A DNA stretch of 64,000 nucleotides from Alphaproteobacteria bacterium (GTDB lineage: Bacteria; Pseudomonadota; Alphaproteobacteria; Rhodobacterales; Rhodobacteraceae), in the NCBI GenBank assembly GCA_030428355.1, contig JAUIBL010000001.1, positions 220,023-284,022 of the forward strand. Reading direction: 5' to 3'. Both the position numbers and the translations under genes were made by a program. Under the pieces are notes generated by a model. That model did not search any database. It was not told where the DNA came from and was given only the letters and a program-made list of their open reading frames with translations. This document shows positions 16,864 to 26,855 of the stretch, in pieces. How positions within the stretch are numbered: the stretch's first letter is position 1; each line of letters opens with the position of its first letter.

Positions 16864-18530
16864 TGTGTCAACCTCAGCTGGTTAATGGTCCGGGCAATCG
16901 CCTGGAACGCGTCGGAAATTTCGAGCCCTTCCACCGGGAAGTAGTGAGCCGGGGAAGACGCGCAGTCACGCATCGCGGCCTGACCTTCGTCCGGAGCTTC
17001 GAAGCCGATGGCGAAGACGGTGATGTCGGCGTCACGGGCAGCGCTGCAAATGGTCGACAGACGGCTGTCTGCTTGTTGACCAGAGACGATCGGCACATAC
17101 GAGTAGTATGCATTGTAGTACTGGTTGTACGACACCCAGCCGTCCCAATACGGACGACGGAAGAACTTGTTGCCGAAGGCGCGTGTGCCCCAGCGTGCAA
17201 AGACTTCTGCGTTGCTCATCCGGCGGGCGCTGTTGCCACCATCCGGCGTGTTGCGGTACCGGTCGTTCCAGCTGTTGTTTTCGAAGCGCGACCAGAAATA
17301 GACGTCATTGCTGGTGCCGCTCCAATCGCGCACGCGATGCGAGAACCGGTCGTTGGTCGGATCATTGTCGCCGCGATCATCGATCCAGATATTGGACATG
17401 CCGGTTGCATATTCCGGCGCCAGGTTGAACTGGGTCGTGTTCATGCCGTCGGTCATGACCACCGCGATCTTGAGAGCATCCGGCGCGTCGTACTCCGCCG
17501 GGCGTCCCGCCGCTTCGGGAACCACGAGACCGTCAGAGATCAAGCCGCTCACCACCGGACGTGCCGACGGATCAAGAAGGGCGACACCCCATTTCATCCC
17601 GAGGTCGATGGCCGTGTTGCCGCCGGCGCTCAGGCTCTGGATGTGATTGACCAGTGCGTCGCGATCCGAGCTGTGCGCCATGATTGCGCCGAATGACCCG
17701 ACCGGGCACCACGAATCAGGTGTGACGGTCGTGTTTTCGTCCAGCGTGTAGGGATCGAAATGCGCCAGACGCTGCAATGCGGTGTTCGGCGAGATCGCCC
17801 GCGACGAGAATGCGCTGTCAGGGAAGATGGCGCAGTTCGAGATGGTGTGCTCGTTGGTCAGGGTATAGTGAGGCCCGACATCCGGCCCGAGGCTGACCGT
17901 GGCGTTGTAGGGCACGATGCTGATCGTCGTGAGTCCGGCATCGTCATTGTTGATGACGGTGTCGACGAACTCGGTCGCCGCCGTGCGCAGGTTTTCGATC
18001 TTGTTGTTCCAGCCCATCGAACCCGAGATGTCGAGGATCAGCGAGATCTCGATATTCGAGATCCGCTCTTCCGCGGCAGCAAGGCCGGTCGACTGGAGTT
18101 TGTCGAACCCGAGAAGATGCAGGAAGTTCGAATTGTACGTCCGCTGCGCTTCGGCGGTGACGGTCCGATAGTTCAAACCCGAGTCGACCGTGATGTTCAC
18201 GTCCGCTAGCGTATCACCCAGGTTCATCTTGGTCAGATAGTCCTGAACGAGCGTTTCCGGGTCGATCTGCTGTTCGAGGTCGGCGGCTGCCAGAACGGCG
18301 CGGTCAAGCGTGTTCTGAAGTCGCGTCCGCTCTACTTCCGAGTAGATCATGTCGATCCCGATGCCACCGTAGACCAACATGATGAACACGCCAGCAATCC
18401 CGAAGATGGTCATGTTGCCGTCGGTTTCGCGAGAATAGCGGGACAGGATCGAGGTGGCGCTTGAGCGCAACTTCGACTTGCTCCGTGTCTCGGTCCGCAC
18501 CCTTGGCAGAAGGTTGCTTAGTCCGATCAT
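16860..18530 (-). CDS. TadG-like protein with von Willebrand factor A domain
   Basis: 556-aa membrane-anchored protein. The N-terminal TadG motif 'RETDGNMTIFGIAGVFIMLVYGGIGIDM' (about 35-61) is the membrane helix. A vWA domain follows, with MIDAS residues Asp167, Ser169 and Ser171 (DISGSMG) and a later 'VVMTDGMNT' strand. 'LDRAVLAAADLE' after the helix is characteristic of TadG. The Asn/Tyr/Arg-rich insert near residues 380-480 is unusual. ATG 18530 follows AGAGGTAAC. First gene of the operon; promoter likely in 18540-18700. Role: surface or pilus-associated adhesion or assembly factor, inferred. Confidence 0.85.
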   Translation of the reverse strand: MIGLSNLLPRVRTETRSKSKLRSSATSILSRYSRETDGNMTIFGIAGVFIMLVYGGIGIDMIYSEVERTRLQNTLDRAVLAAADLEQQIDPETLVQDYLTKMNLGDTLADVNITVDSGLNYRTVTAEAQRTYNSNFLHLLGFDKLQSTGLAAAEERISNIEISLILDISGSMGWNNKIENLRTAATEFVDTVINNDDAGLTTISIVPYNATVSLGPDVGPHYTLTNEHTISNCAIFPDSAFSSRAISPNTALQRLAHFDPYTLDENTTVTPDSWCPVGSFGAIMAHSSDRDALVNHIQSLSAGGNTAIDLGMKWGVALLDPSARPVVSGLISDGLVVPEAAGRPAEYDAPDALKIAVVMTDGMNTTQFNLAPEYATGMSNIWIDDRGDNDPTNDRFSHRVRDWSGTSNDVYFWSRFENNSWNDRYRNTPDGGNSARRMSNAEVFARWGTRAFGNKFFRRPYWDGWVSYNQYYNAYYSYVPIVSGQQADSRLSTICSAARDADITVFAIGFEAPDEGQAAMRDCASSPAHYFPVEGLEISDAFQAIARTINQLRLTQ

Positions 18531-18825
18531 TGTTACCTCTTTCCCGCCCTTTCAGGACGGTCTGACACCCCACTTAGATTTTGGGAGATGTGAAGGCGAA
18601 ACACGGCGGGATTACGGCCGCAATTATGAAGAAATTAAGGAGTGGATTGTTTTTTATGGATAATTTGGGTGTTTGCAGCCTTATTGATGCCGCGTGTGAA
18701 ACAGTCCGCCGGGTTTCTGCGTTTCGTTGGCTAAAGCTGGTCAAACATAAAGCGTTATAAAATTAACCTAGCTGTCATAGGCTGGTGGAATAAGGGCGAA
18801 GTGCCTGCAACCTCGGGAGGGACAA
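18531..18825. other. AT-rich divergent promoter region (tadG-like / glutamate dehydrogenase)
   Basis: 295 bp, markedly AT-richer than the flanking genes, without a supportable ORF. It must carry the promoters of two divergent units. TATAAA at about 18756-18761 is a possible -10 element for the dehydrogenase gene; no convincing -35 can be paired with it by eye. The dehydrogenase start is preceded by GGGAGGGACAA. Confidence 0.4.
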
Positions 18826-20262
18826 ATGAGCACGATACCAGCCAATGAACCGACGTTTCGCGAATCCGTCGATCTGATGTTCAACCGCGCGGTCGCGCTG
18901 ATGGACTTGCCACCCGGTCTCGAGGAAAAGATCCGCGTCTGCAACGCGACGTATACGGTGCGGTTCGGTGTGCGTCTGCGCGGTCAGATCAAGACGTTCA
19001 CGGGCTACCGGTCTGTACATTCCGAACATATGGAACCGGTCAAGGGCGGTATCCGCTATGCACCGTCCGTACATCAGGACGAGGTCGAGGCGCTTGCCGC
19101 GCTGATGACCTATAAATGCGCCTTGGTCGAAGCCCCGTTCGGCGGATCCAAGGGCGGACTGCGGATCGACCCGCGCGAATATGACGAATACGAGCTGGAA
19201 CAGATCACCCGGCGTTTTGCTTACGAGTTGGCCAAGCGCGACCTGATCCATCCCGCACAGAACGTGCCCGCCCCCGATATGGGCACGGGTGAGCGCGAGA
19301 TGTCATGGATTGCCGACCAGTACGCGCGGATGAACACCACCGACATCAACGCCCGGGCCTGCGTGACCGGCAAGCCGATCAACAACGGCGGGATTGCCGG
19401 ACGGGTCGAGGCGACTGGCCGAGGTGTGCAATACGCCCTGCGGGAATTTTTCCGCCACCCTGAGGACATCAAGGCGGCCGGTTTGACCGGGACTCTGGAT
19501 GGCAAGAGGGTGGTCGTGCAGGGCCTTGGCAATGTGGGCTATCACGCCGCCAAGTTCCTCATGGAAGAGGACGGCTGCAAGATCATCGGGATCATCGAAC
19601 GCGATGGGGCACTGTTCAACGACAGCGGGCTTGATGTCGATGCGGTTCGTGACTGGATCGTCAAGCATGGGGGCGTCGCCGGTTATCCTTCGGCCCGGCA
19701 TATGGCAGAAGGTCCTACCGTGCTCGAAGCGGACTGCGACATCCTCATTCCTGCGGCGCTGGAAGGGGTGATCAACCTGACCAACGCGGCACGGATCAAG
19801 GCCCCGCTGATCATCGAAGCCGCCAACGGCCCGATCACCGCGGGGGCAGACGACATTCTGCGCGCCAAAGGAACGGTCGTGATCCCGGACATGTATGCCA
19901 ATGCCGGTGGTGTGACGGTGTCCTATTTCGAGTGGGTCAAGAACCTGAGCCATATCCGTTTCGGCCGCATGCAGCGCCGACAGGAAGAAGCGCGGCACCA
20001 GTTGGTCATCGACGAATTGCAGCGCCTTGACGACATGATGGGCGACAAGTGGTCGATGACGCCGGACTTCAAGCAGAAATACCTGCGTGGCGCGGACGAG
20101 CTGGAGCTGGTGCGCTCGGGTCTCGATGACACGATGCGGATCGCTTACCAGTCGATGCGCGAGGTGTGGCACGGCCGCGACGATGTCGATGACCTGCGCA
20201 CCGCCGCCTACATTGTCGCGATCACCAAGGTCGCGGCGAGCTATCGGGCAAAAGGTCTCTGA
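18826..20262 (+). CDS. gdhA: Glu/Leu/Phe/Val-type glutamate dehydrogenase
   Basis: 478-aa dehydrogenase interconverting glutamate and 2-oxoglutarate plus ammonia. Substrate and catalytic lysines are visible: Lys73 ('PVKGGIRYAP'), Lys97 ('TYKCALVEAPFGG') and Lys109 ('GGSKGGL'). 'HPAQNVPAPDMGTGEREM' follows, and a Rossmann motif 'VVQGLGNVGYHAAKFL' near residue 225-240 binds the nucleotide. The C-terminal helical tail (about 400-478) is longer than in E. coli GdhA and resembles the archaeal/alphaproteobacterial hexameric type, often NAD-preferring. Strong ribosome site (GGGAGGG). Confidence 0.93.
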   Translation: MSTIPANEPTFRESVDLMFNRAVALMDLPPGLEEKIRVCNATYTVRFGVRLRGQIKTFTGYRSVHSEHMEPVKGGIRYAPSVHQDEVEALAALMTYKCALVEAPFGGSKGGLRIDPREYDEYELEQITRRFAYELAKRDLIHPAQNVPAPDMGTGEREMSWIADQYARMNTTDINARACVTGKPINNGGIAGRVEATGRGVQYALREFFRHPEDIKAAGLTGTLDGKRVVVQGLGNVGYHAAKFLMEEDGCKIIGIIERDGALFNDSGLDVDAVRDWIVKHGGVAGYPSARHMAEGPTVLEADCDILIPAALEGVINLTNAARIKAPLIIEAANGPITAGADDILRAKGTVVIPDMYANAGGVTVSYFEWVKNLSHIRFGRMQRRQEEARHQLVIDELQRLDDMMGDKWSMTPDFKQKYLRGADELELVRSGLDDTMRIAYQSMREVWHGRDDVDDLRTAAYIVAITKVAASYRAKGL

Positions 20263-20334
20263 CGGATGACATTGGGATTGGGCTGGGTTAGGTGTGTTGC
20301 ACGTTTTGACCCGGCCCAATTCAAGAGGACGCTC

Positions 20335-20637
20335 ATGATCCGCACATTGCTTGCCGCTTTCGCCGTGACGCTGCATCTGTCGGTGCCCGCGATGGCACAG
20401 GACAAGGAAGCCGAGTGTCGCAAGATCGGGCAGATCGCCACCAATATCATGACGGAACGCAAGAACGGATCGAATGAACGGCGCGCAGAGCGGCGTGTGC
20501 TGCGCAACATCCCCAATGTGTCGAAAAACGACGAAGTTCTTACGGTGCAGTTGATCGCGTGGATCTATTCCATGCCGGAAGAGCAAATGACGCCCGAGGT
20601 CAGCAACAGCGTTTATCAGGCCTGCCTGTCGCAATAG
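20335..20637 (+). CDS. Small secreted hypothetical protein
   Basis: 100 aa with a signal peptide ('MIRTLLAAFAVTLHLSVPAMAQ', cleavage after AMA-Q), then a charged helical mature part of about 78 residues with two cysteines ('KEAECRKIG', 'VYQACLSQ') that may bridge. ATG 20335 follows AAGAGGA. Family not recognised. It lies between gdhA and dnaG on the same strand, 63 bp before dnaG. Confidence 0.75.
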   Translation: MIRTLLAAFAVTLHLSVPAMAQDKEAECRKIGQIATNIMTERKNGSNERRAERRVLRNIPNVSKNDEVLTVQLIAWIYSMPEEQMTPEVSNSVYQACLSQ

Positions 20638-20700
20638 GCGCACACGGTTCGCGCAGCACGCCCACTGGACTCTGGAGCATCGAATCCCGATATTCCGGAT

Positions 20701-22647
20701 ATGAGCCTGCCGCCCAATTTCCTGGATGATCTGCGTACTCGCATCAGCCTGTCACAGGTGGTGGGGCGCAAGGTGCTGTGGGACACGCGCAAGTCCAATC
20801 AGGCCAAGGGCGATATGTGGGCACCGTGCCCGTTCCATCAGGAAAAATCCGCCAGCTTCCATGTCGATGACCGCAAGGGATATTACTATTGCTTCGGCTG
20901 TCACGCCAAAGGCGATGCGATTTCCTTTGTGCGCGAGACCGAAAATGTCGGCTTCATGGAAGCGATCGAGATTCTTGCCGCAGAGGCCGGTTTGCAGATG
21001 CCTGCCCGCGATCCCAAAGCGCAGGAAAAGGCCGACCACCGGACGCAGCTTGTCGAGATCATGGAAAAGGCCGTGCGTTTTTTCAGGCTGCAACTGCGCA
21101 GCGCTGCCGGGGCCGAGGCGCGTGACTACCTTGCCCGGCGCGGGCTGGATGAGGCGACGCAGGACAGGTTCGACATCGGTTTTGCACCTGCAGGATGGCA
21201 GAGCCTTTGGGATCATCTGACCGGACAGGGGATCGCGCCGGAGCGGATCATCGAGGTCGGATTGGCCAAGCCGTCACAGAAGGGTGGCAAACCGTATGAC
21301 ACGTTCCGCAACCGGATCATGTTCCCAATCCGGGATGCACGGGGGCGGGCGATTGCGTTCGGTGGACGGGCGATGGACCCGAGCGACAACGCCAAGTACC
21401 TTAACAGTCCCGAGACACCTCTCTTCGACAAGAGCCGGACGCTTTACAACCAAGGCCCCGCGCGCGAGGCGGCGGGCAAGGGGCAGGCTCTGATCGTCGC
21501 CGAGGGCTATATGGATGTGATCGCCTTGGCCTCGGGCGGGTTCGAGGCGGCGGTGGCGCCGCTCGGAACCGCCGTGACCGAGACCCAGTTGCAGATGCTC
21601 TGGCGGATCACGGATGAGCCGATCATGGCGCTGGATGGTGACAAGGCTGGCTTGAATGCGGCCTACCGGGTGATCGACCTTGCGCTGCCGCTTCTCGAAG
21701 CGGGAAAATCCTTGCGCTTTGTCCTGTTGCCCGAGGGCAAGGACCCCGATGATCTGATCCGCTCAGAAGGACGCGACGCGATGCGGGCGCTTCTTCAAGC
21801 GGCGCAACCGATGGTTCAGCTTCTGTGGCGGCGCGAAACCGAAGGCCGGGTGTTCGACAGCCCCGAGCGCAAGGCGGCGTTGGACAAGACGCTGCGTGAT
21901 CGTCTGAAGACAATCAAGGATCCGTCGCTGCGCAGTCACTATGGCGAAGACATTAAGCGGTTGCGCTGGGACTTCTTCCGTGCGCCTGCGAAACCGGGCC
22001 GACCGTCGGCGCGGCGATTTGAGACCGCCATGACGGCAAAACCGTCGGAAGGGACGCGCGCCTCATTGCTGGTTGCAGGCGGTAAGGATGTCGAAACGCG
22101 CCTGCGCGAAGCGGTGATTCTTGCGGCGCTGCTTTCGACGCCCGACCTGATCCCGGAATTCGAGGCGCAGCTTGAAGACCTGCCTTGTGTCGATCCCGAT
22201 CATGCAGTCCTCAAGACCTGCCTTTTGCAGAATGTCGGCAAGGCGGCACATGAGGTTCAGGCCGCCGCGGATGCGCAACTTGGCGAACCCGCCCTTGAAA
22301 AGCTGTGCCGCGCACGCCATGTGGCGATCACACCGTGTGTCCGCAATGCGGGTGACCGCGAACTGGCGCGTTTGACCATCGCGGAAGAGTTGGCAAAACT
22401 GGAAGCACGGATCGGGCTTGATGCGGAAATTGCCGAAGCGTCGGAGGATTTGTACGGTGCCGCGGACGAGTCTCTGACATGGCGATTGAGTCAGGCAGCA
22501 GCCGCACGGCAAATTGCGCAAAAAGCGCAGTCCGAAGACAAGGCAGAATATGACTTGGGGCCGAACGGTGCCCCGATCAATCGAGAAGAACGCAGCGCAT
22601 TTGCCGCTTTGATGGAAACCATACGCTTTGAGAAACCCCGGAATTGA
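20701..22647 (+). CDS. dnaG: DNA primase DnaG
   Basis: 648-aa replication primase that makes RNA primers at the fork. The CHC2 zinc-binding domain has Cys43, His46, Cys64 and Cys67 ('CPFHQEKSASF', 'YYYCFGCHAKGD'). The core has 'AFGGRAMDP', and the TOPRIM motifs are 'VAEGYMDVIAL' (Glu near 267) and 'MALDGDKAG' (near 312). The C-terminal DnaB-interacting part is helical and divergent, as usual. Upstream of rpoD, the typical macromolecular-synthesis order; rpsU is not adjacent. Confidence 0.97.
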   Translation: MSLPPNFLDDLRTRISLSQVVGRKVLWDTRKSNQAKGDMWAPCPFHQEKSASFHVDDRKGYYYCFGCHAKGDAISFVRETENVGFMEAIEILAAEAGLQMPARDPKAQEKADHRTQLVEIMEKAVRFFRLQLRSAAGAEARDYLARRGLDEATQDRFDIGFAPAGWQSLWDHLTGQGIAPERIIEVGLAKPSQKGGKPYDTFRNRIMFPIRDARGRAIAFGGRAMDPSDNAKYLNSPETPLFDKSRTLYNQGPAREAAGKGQALIVAEGYMDVIALASGGFEAAVAPLGTAVTETQLQMLWRITDEPIMALDGDKAGLNAAYRVIDLALPLLEAGKSLRFVLLPEGKDPDDLIRSEGRDAMRALLQAAQPMVQLLWRRETEGRVFDSPERKAALDKTLRDRLKTIKDPSLRSHYGEDIKRLRWDFFRAPAKPGRPSARRFETAMTAKPSEGTRASLLVAGGKDVETRLREAVILAALLSTPDLIPEFEAQLEDLPCVDPDHAVLKTCLLQNVGKAAHEVQAAADAQLGEPALEKLCRARHVAITPCVRNAGDRELARLTIAEELAKLEARIGLDAEIAEASEDLYGAADESLTWRLSQAAAARQIAQKAQSEDKAEYDLGPNGAPINREERSAFAALMETIRFEKPRN

Positions 22648-22759
22648 CGGTGTTTTGCTAAGGAAAGCGTAAACGAAACAGGGTAAACGGGTGTGCGAAT
22701 CACCAATTCGCGCTATTGATTCGGGTCAATCGAATCGCCCCGCCTCGACAGGAGCATCC

Positions 22760-24748
22760 ATGGCCGCCAAAGATAACGACGACGCCAAGACCGAAGACCG
22801 CGAGGAAGATGTCAGCCTCGACATGAGCCAGGCTGCGGTCAAGAAGATGATCGCTGAGGCCCGTGAGCGTGGCTACATCACCTATGATCAGCTCAACGAG
22901 GTCCTGCCTCCGGATCAGGTGAGTTCCGACCAGATCGAAGACGTCATGTCGATGTTGTCCGAGATGGGCATCCAGGTCACCGAGGATGACGAGGAGTCCG
23001 ACGATGACGAGGACAAAGGCTCGACCGACCTTGTTCAGACGGCGCGTCCCGGCGAGATCGCGCTGGCATCGGGTACGGCGGAAAAGCTCGACCGCACCGA
23101 TGATCCCGTGCGCATGTATCTGCGGGAAATGGGCAGTGTCGAACTGCTGAGCCGGGAAGGCGAAATCGCGATTGCGAAACGGATCGAGGCCGGACGCAAC
23201 ACGATGATCGCGGGCCTGTGCGAAAGCCCGCTGACCTTTCAGGCCATTACCATCTGGCGCGAGGAACTTCTGAGCGAAGACATCCTTCTGCGCGATGTGA
23301 TCGACCTCGAAGCCACGTTCGGCAACCAGATGGGCGACGATGAAGATGTCGCTCCGGGTGTTGTCGCCGGGGCCGAGTCGTCAGGTTCGGAGAAAGAAAG
23401 CGGGGAGACCGAAGAATACGACGCGGACGGCAATCCGATCCGCCGCGAGGAAGAGGACGACGAAGACGAGCAGGCGAACATGTCGCTTGCCGCCATGGAG
23501 GCCGCTCTCAAGCCGCGTGTTCTTGAAACGCTCGACCGTATTGCGCAGGACTACGAAGAACTGGCCGGCATGCAGGACAGCCGCATCTCGGCCACGCTGA
23601 ACGAGGATGGGTCCTTCAGCGACAGCGATGAGGAACGCTACCAGAAACTGCGCTCTGAAATAGTGGTTCTTGTGAACGAACTGCACCTGCACAACAATCG
23701 CATCGAAGCGCTGATCGACCAGCTTTACGGCATCAACAAGCGCATCATGTCGATTGATTCCGCGATGGTGAAACTGGCCGATCAGGCCCGCATCAACCGC
23801 CGCGAATTCATCGACGCCTATCGCGGGCGCGAGCTTGATCCCAACTGGCTCGACGAAATGGCCGAGAAGGCGGGTCGCGGCTGGCAGATGTTCATCGAAC
23901 GCTCGCTCGACAAGGCGGAAGAACTGCGCGCCGACATGGCGCAGGTCGGTCAGTACGTGGGCCTCGACATCAGCGAATTCCGCCGCATCGTGGCGCAGGT
24001 CCAGAAGGGCGAGAAAGAAGCCCGTCAGGCCAAGAAGGAAATGGTCGAGGCGAACCTGCGTCTCGTGATCTCGATCGCCAAGAAATACACCAACCGCGGT
24101 CTGCAGTTTCTCGACCTTATTCAGGAAGGCAATATCGGCCTGATGAAGGCGGTCGATAAGTTCGAATACCGCCGGGGCTACAAGTTCTCGACCTATGCCA
24201 CATGGTGGATTCGTCAGGCGATTACACGCTCCATCGCGGATCAGGCACGCACCATCCGTATCCCGGTGCACATGATCGAAACGATCAACAAGCTGGTCCG
24301 CACCGGTCGCCAGATGCTGCACGAAATCGGCCGCGAACCGACGCCGGAGGAGCTGGCGGAAAAGCTGCAGATGCCGCTTGAGAAGGTCCGTAAGGTGATG
24401 AAGATCGCCAAGGAGCCGATCAGTCTTGAAACGCCCATCGGCGACGAAGAAGACAGCCAGCTTGGCGATTTTATCGAGGACAAGAATGCCGTGCTGCCGC
24501 TGGACAGCGCTATTCAGGAAAACCTCAAGGAAACCACGACACGGGTTCTGTCGTCCCTCACCCCGCGCGAGGAACGTGTCCTGCGGATGCGCTTTGGCAT
24601 CGGCATGAACACCGACCACACTTTGGAAGAGGTCGGTCAACAGTTCAGCGTGACCCGCGAACGGATCCGCCAGATCGAAGCCAAGGCGCTGCGCAAGCTC
24701 AAGCACCCGAGCCGGTCGCGAAAGCTGCGGTCGTTCCTGGATCAGTAA
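22760..24748 (+). CDS. rpoD: RNA polymerase primary sigma factor RpoD (sigma-70)
   Basis: 662-aa housekeeping sigma factor. Region 1.1 is followed by acidic stretches ('[17 protein letters not shown]' and a second near 215-240). Region 1.2 is '[22 protein letters not shown]', region 2 is '[20 protein letters not shown]', region 3 is '[20 protein letters not shown]', and region 4 is the helix-turn-helix '[20 protein letters not shown]'. ATG 22760 follows GGAG; an in-frame start upstream (22691) lacks a site and conserved residues. Directs transcription of most growth genes. Confidence 0.97.
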   Translation: MAAKDNDDAKTEDREEDVSLDMSQAAVKKMIAEARERGYITYDQLNEVLPPDQVSSDQIEDVMSMLSEMGIQVTEDDEESDDDEDKGSTDLVQTARPGEIALASGTAEKLDRTDDPVRMYLREMGSVELLSREGEIAIAKRIEAGRNTMIAGLCESPLTFQAITIWREELLSEDILLRDVIDLEATFGNQMGDDEDVAPGVVAGAESSGSEKESGETEEYDADGNPIRREEEDDEDEQANMSLAAMEAALKPRVLETLDRIAQDYEELAGMQDSRISATLNEDGSFSDSDEERYQKLRSEIVVLVNELHLHNNRIEALIDQLYGINKRIMSIDSAMVKLADQARINRREFIDAYRGRELDPNWLDEMAEKAGRGWQMFIERSLDKAEELRADMAQVGQYVGLDISEFRRIVAQVQKGEKEARQAKKEMVEANLRLVISIAKKYTNRGLQFLDLIQEGNIGLMKAVDKFEYRRGYKFSTYATWWIRQAITRSIADQARTIRIPVHMIETINKLVRTGRQMLHEIGREPTPEELAEKLQMPLEKVRKVMKIAKEPISLETPIGDEEDSQLGDFIEDKNAVLPLDSAIQENLKETTTRVLSSLTPREERVLRMRFGIGMNTDHTLEEVGQQFSVTRERIRQIEAKALRKLKHPSRSRKLRSFLDQ

Positions 24749-24751
24749 GAG

Positions 24752-25033
24752 ATGTCGTTTCTCAAGAAACTCTTTGGCGGGGGCGGCGGGGACGCGTCGG
24801 CCCCGACCGTGCCTGCCGAAACGCATAATGGTTTCACGATCTACCCCGACCCGATCAAGGACGGGGCGGTCTGGCGGATCAGTGCCCGGATCGAGAAGGA
24901 GATCGGTGGCGATCTCAAGTCACATCTGATGGTGCGGGCCGACACGCTGCAAAGCCGTGATGACGCCGTTACCGCATCGCTCAACAAGGCGCGGATGCTG
25001 ATTGATCAGCAAGGCGACGCGATTTTCAGATGA
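24752..25033 (+). CDS. HlyU-family protein
   Basis: 93-aa protein starting 3 bp after the rpoD stop. A Gly-rich N-terminus ('MSFLKKLFGGGGGD') precedes the HlyU domain ('YEGFxI'-like 'HNGFTIYPDPIKDGAVWRISARIEKE', 'SHLMVRADTLQSRDDAVTASLNKARMLI'). In Vibrio HlyU is a winged-helix transcription activator, but this DUF-like alphaproteobacterial group shares only the name; a DNA-binding role is not evident. Probably co-transcribed with rpoD. Confidence 0.8.
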   Translation: MSFLKKLFGGGGGDASAPTVPAETHNGFTIYPDPIKDGAVWRISARIEKEIGGDLKSHLMVRADTLQSRDDAVTASLNKARMLIDQQGDAIFR

Positions 25034-25055
25034 GGACGGCGCGTCGGGGTGCTGC

Positions 25056-25289
25056 GTGACCGGTCTGCGCAGGCTTCTTGCGCAACTACCGCTGTCGATC
25101 CTCGTGATCCTGTGCCTGACCCTTGGTCTCGCACCCTTTTTGCCAGAGCCGCATATCTGGGAAAAGCTGAAGATGCTTGCCTCGGGCACGCTGACCCGCC
25201 CCATCGACATCTTCGACATGCTGTTTCACGGCGTGCCCTGGATCTTGTTGCTGCTCAAGCTGACCCTCGGGCGGCAGTCAAACCGATGA
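25056..25289 (+). CDS. Small inner-membrane protein
   Basis: 77 aa from GTG 25056 (first residues read VTGLRRLLAQLPLS), 22 bp after the HlyU-like gene. Two hydrophobic helices ('LAQLPLSILVILCLTLGLAPF' and 'IFDMLFHGVPWILLLLKLTLG') are separated by a basic loop. Similar short proteins at this position in related genomes are, as I recall, labelled 'RND transporter', which the size does not justify. A longer in-frame ORF from 25002 would overlap the previous gene and is less likely. Confidence 0.7.
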   Translation: MTGLRRLLAQLPLSILVILCLTLGLAPFLPEPHIWEKLKMLASGTLTRPIDIFDMLFHGVPWILLLLKLTLGRQSNR

Positions 25290-25305
25290 CCACCGCCCGA
25301 TTGGA

Positions 25306-26211
25306 TCACTTCAGGTGTTCATTGAAGAACGCGATGGTGCGATCCCATGCCAGTTCGGCTGCGGCTTCGTCATAACGCGGGGTACTGTCGTTGTGGAACC
25401 CGTGGTTCACACCGGGATAGATATGCGCGGTGTAGGTCTTGCCGTGCTCCTGCAAAGCCGCCTCGTAAGCAGGCCAGCCTTCGTTGATGCGCTCGTCGAG
25501 TTCGGCGTAATGCAGCAAGAGCGGCGCCTGAATGTTCGGGACATCCGCCGCATTGGCTTGCCGTCCGTAGAACGGCACCGAGGCCCCCAGTTCGGGATAC
25601 GCGACGGCCATCGCGTTGCAGACCCCGCCGCCATAACAGAACCCGACGCAACCCACCTTGCCGGTGGTGTCGGAATGACTGGCCAGAAATTCGTATGCGG
25701 CAAAAAAGTCGTTCATCAGCCTTTCGCCATCCACCGTACGCTGCAATTCGCGGCCTTCGGCGTCATTGCCCGGGTAGCCGCCGACGCTGGTCAATCCGTC
25801 GGGCGCAAGGGCGATGAACCCCGCCTTGGCCACGCGCCGCGCAACATCCTCGATATAGGGGTTCAGCCCCCGGTTCTCGTGCACGACCACCACAGCAGGG
25901 GCCGGGCCCGTCAGATTTGCGGGTTTCACCAGATAGCCCCGGACCTCGCCATGTCCGTTCGGCGACGGATACATGATGTATTCCGGCAGGATGTCCGGAT
26001 CATTGAAGCTGACCTGCTCGGCCAGCGCGTAATTCGGCGACATCATGTTCAGAAGGGCCGCAGCGGTCAGGCCGCCGACGGCGAATTTCGCCGCGCGATC
26101 AAGAAATTCACGCTTCGTGATCTGGCCGTGGGCGTAATAGTCGTACAGCTCAAGCAGTTCCTGATCGAAATCCTTGGCCGTCATCCGTTTGGTCGGGGTA
26201 ATCTCGTTCAT
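25306..26211 (-). CDS. Dienelactone hydrolase family protein (YghX-like)
   Basis: 301-aa alpha/beta hydrolase. Triad: Cys192 ('GFCYGGG'), Asp239 ('AELDERIN') and His270 or His273 ('VNHGFHND'), with Glu112-Arg114 ('HENRGLNP') as in dienelactone hydrolases. The N-terminal 66 residues ('[20 protein letters not shown]', then '[22 protein letters not shown]') match the YghX group and may be a degenerate Tat-like export signal. Converges on the rpoD cluster. Substrate unknown; hydrolysis of a lactone or ester is the family expectation. Confidence 0.85.
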   Translation of the reverse strand: MNEITPTKRMTAKDFDQELLELYDYYAHGQITKREFLDRAAKFAVGGLTAAALLNMMSPNYALAEQVSFNDPDILPEYIMYPSPNGHGEVRGYLVKPANLTGPAPAVVVVHENRGLNPYIEDVARRVAKAGFIALAPDGLTSVGGYPGNDAEGRELQRTVDGERLMNDFFAAYEFLASHSDTTGKVGCVGFCYGGGVCNAMAVAYPELGASVPFYGRQANAADVPNIQAPLLLHYAELDERINEGWPAYEAALQEHGKTYTAHIYPGVNHGFHNDSTPRYDEAAAELAWDRTIAFFNEHLK

Positions 26212-26294
26212 TCTGGTGCTCCCTATCAGACCGCCTTCTCTGAAGCGGTGCGAAAGAGGATAGCCCGGATCCGGTAATCGGCTATTGTGCGAAT

Positions 26295-26699
26295 ATGCAA
26301 ACCACCTTTCAGATCCTCACACAGGGGCCGGGCCTTTATGAATTCACCGGTTTGGTCGCAGACTGGGTGACGGGAACCGGGCTGTTGACCCTGTTCGTGC
26401 AGCATACATCGGCCAGTCTGGTGATCCAGGAAAACGCCGATCCCGAGGTTCAGACCGACCTCAAGGCGTTTTTCGATCGTCTTGTGCCGCCCAGCACCGA
26501 TCCCTCCATGTCCTATTTGACCCACACCTATGAAGGGCCGGACGACATGCCCGCCCATATCAAGGCAGCGCTGCTTCCGGTGAGTCTGTCCATTCCGGTG
26601 ACCAATGGTCGGCTGGCCTTGGGGACATGGCAGGGCATTTACCTTTTCGAGCACCGACGCGCCCCGCACACCCGCCGCGTGGTGGCGCATCTGGGATGA
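26295..26699 (+). CDS. yjbQ: YjbQ family protein (UPF0047)
   Basis: 134-aa single-domain protein of the YjbQ/UPF0047 family: '[28 protein letters not shown]', '[20 protein letters not shown]' and '[14 protein letters not shown]' are the conserved blocks, with His and Glu residues clustering at a probable metal or active site. Members have weak thiamine-phosphate-synthase activity; the physiological role is unsettled. Start ATG 26295 has no clear ribosome site. Divergent from the YghX-like gene. Confidence 0.88.
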   Translation: MQTTFQILTQGPGLYEFTGLVADWVTGTGLLTLFVQHTSASLVIQENADPEVQTDLKAFFDRLVPPSTDPSMSYLTHTYEGPDDMPAHIKAALLPVSLSIPVTNGRLALGTWQGIYLFEHRRAPHTRRVVAHLG

Positions 26700-26795
26700 A
26701 CACCGTCTGCAGCTCTGATCTGATGCAAAGGCACCACCACTGCTTGCGGCTCGAATTCCCCTCTACCCAAAACTTCGCGGCTCACCTATAGTGAC

Positions 26796-26804
26796 TGTGG
26801 ATAA
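26796..26804 (-). promoter_or_regulatory. Perfect DnaA-box match upstream of nrdR
   Basis: TGTGGATAA on the plus strand is TTATCCACA on the minus strand, the consensus 9-mer for DnaA. It lies 52 bp before the nrdR start, just after a possible -10 element TATAGT (26787-26792), and within a dyad GACTGTGG (26793-26800) / CCACAGTC (26816-26823). About 0.5 such matches are expected by chance in a window this size. Confidence 0.4.
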
Positions 26805-26855
26805 GTGGGGGAAACCCACAGTCTGAGGCAGAGACAAAAAAGAGGGGAACGGCCA

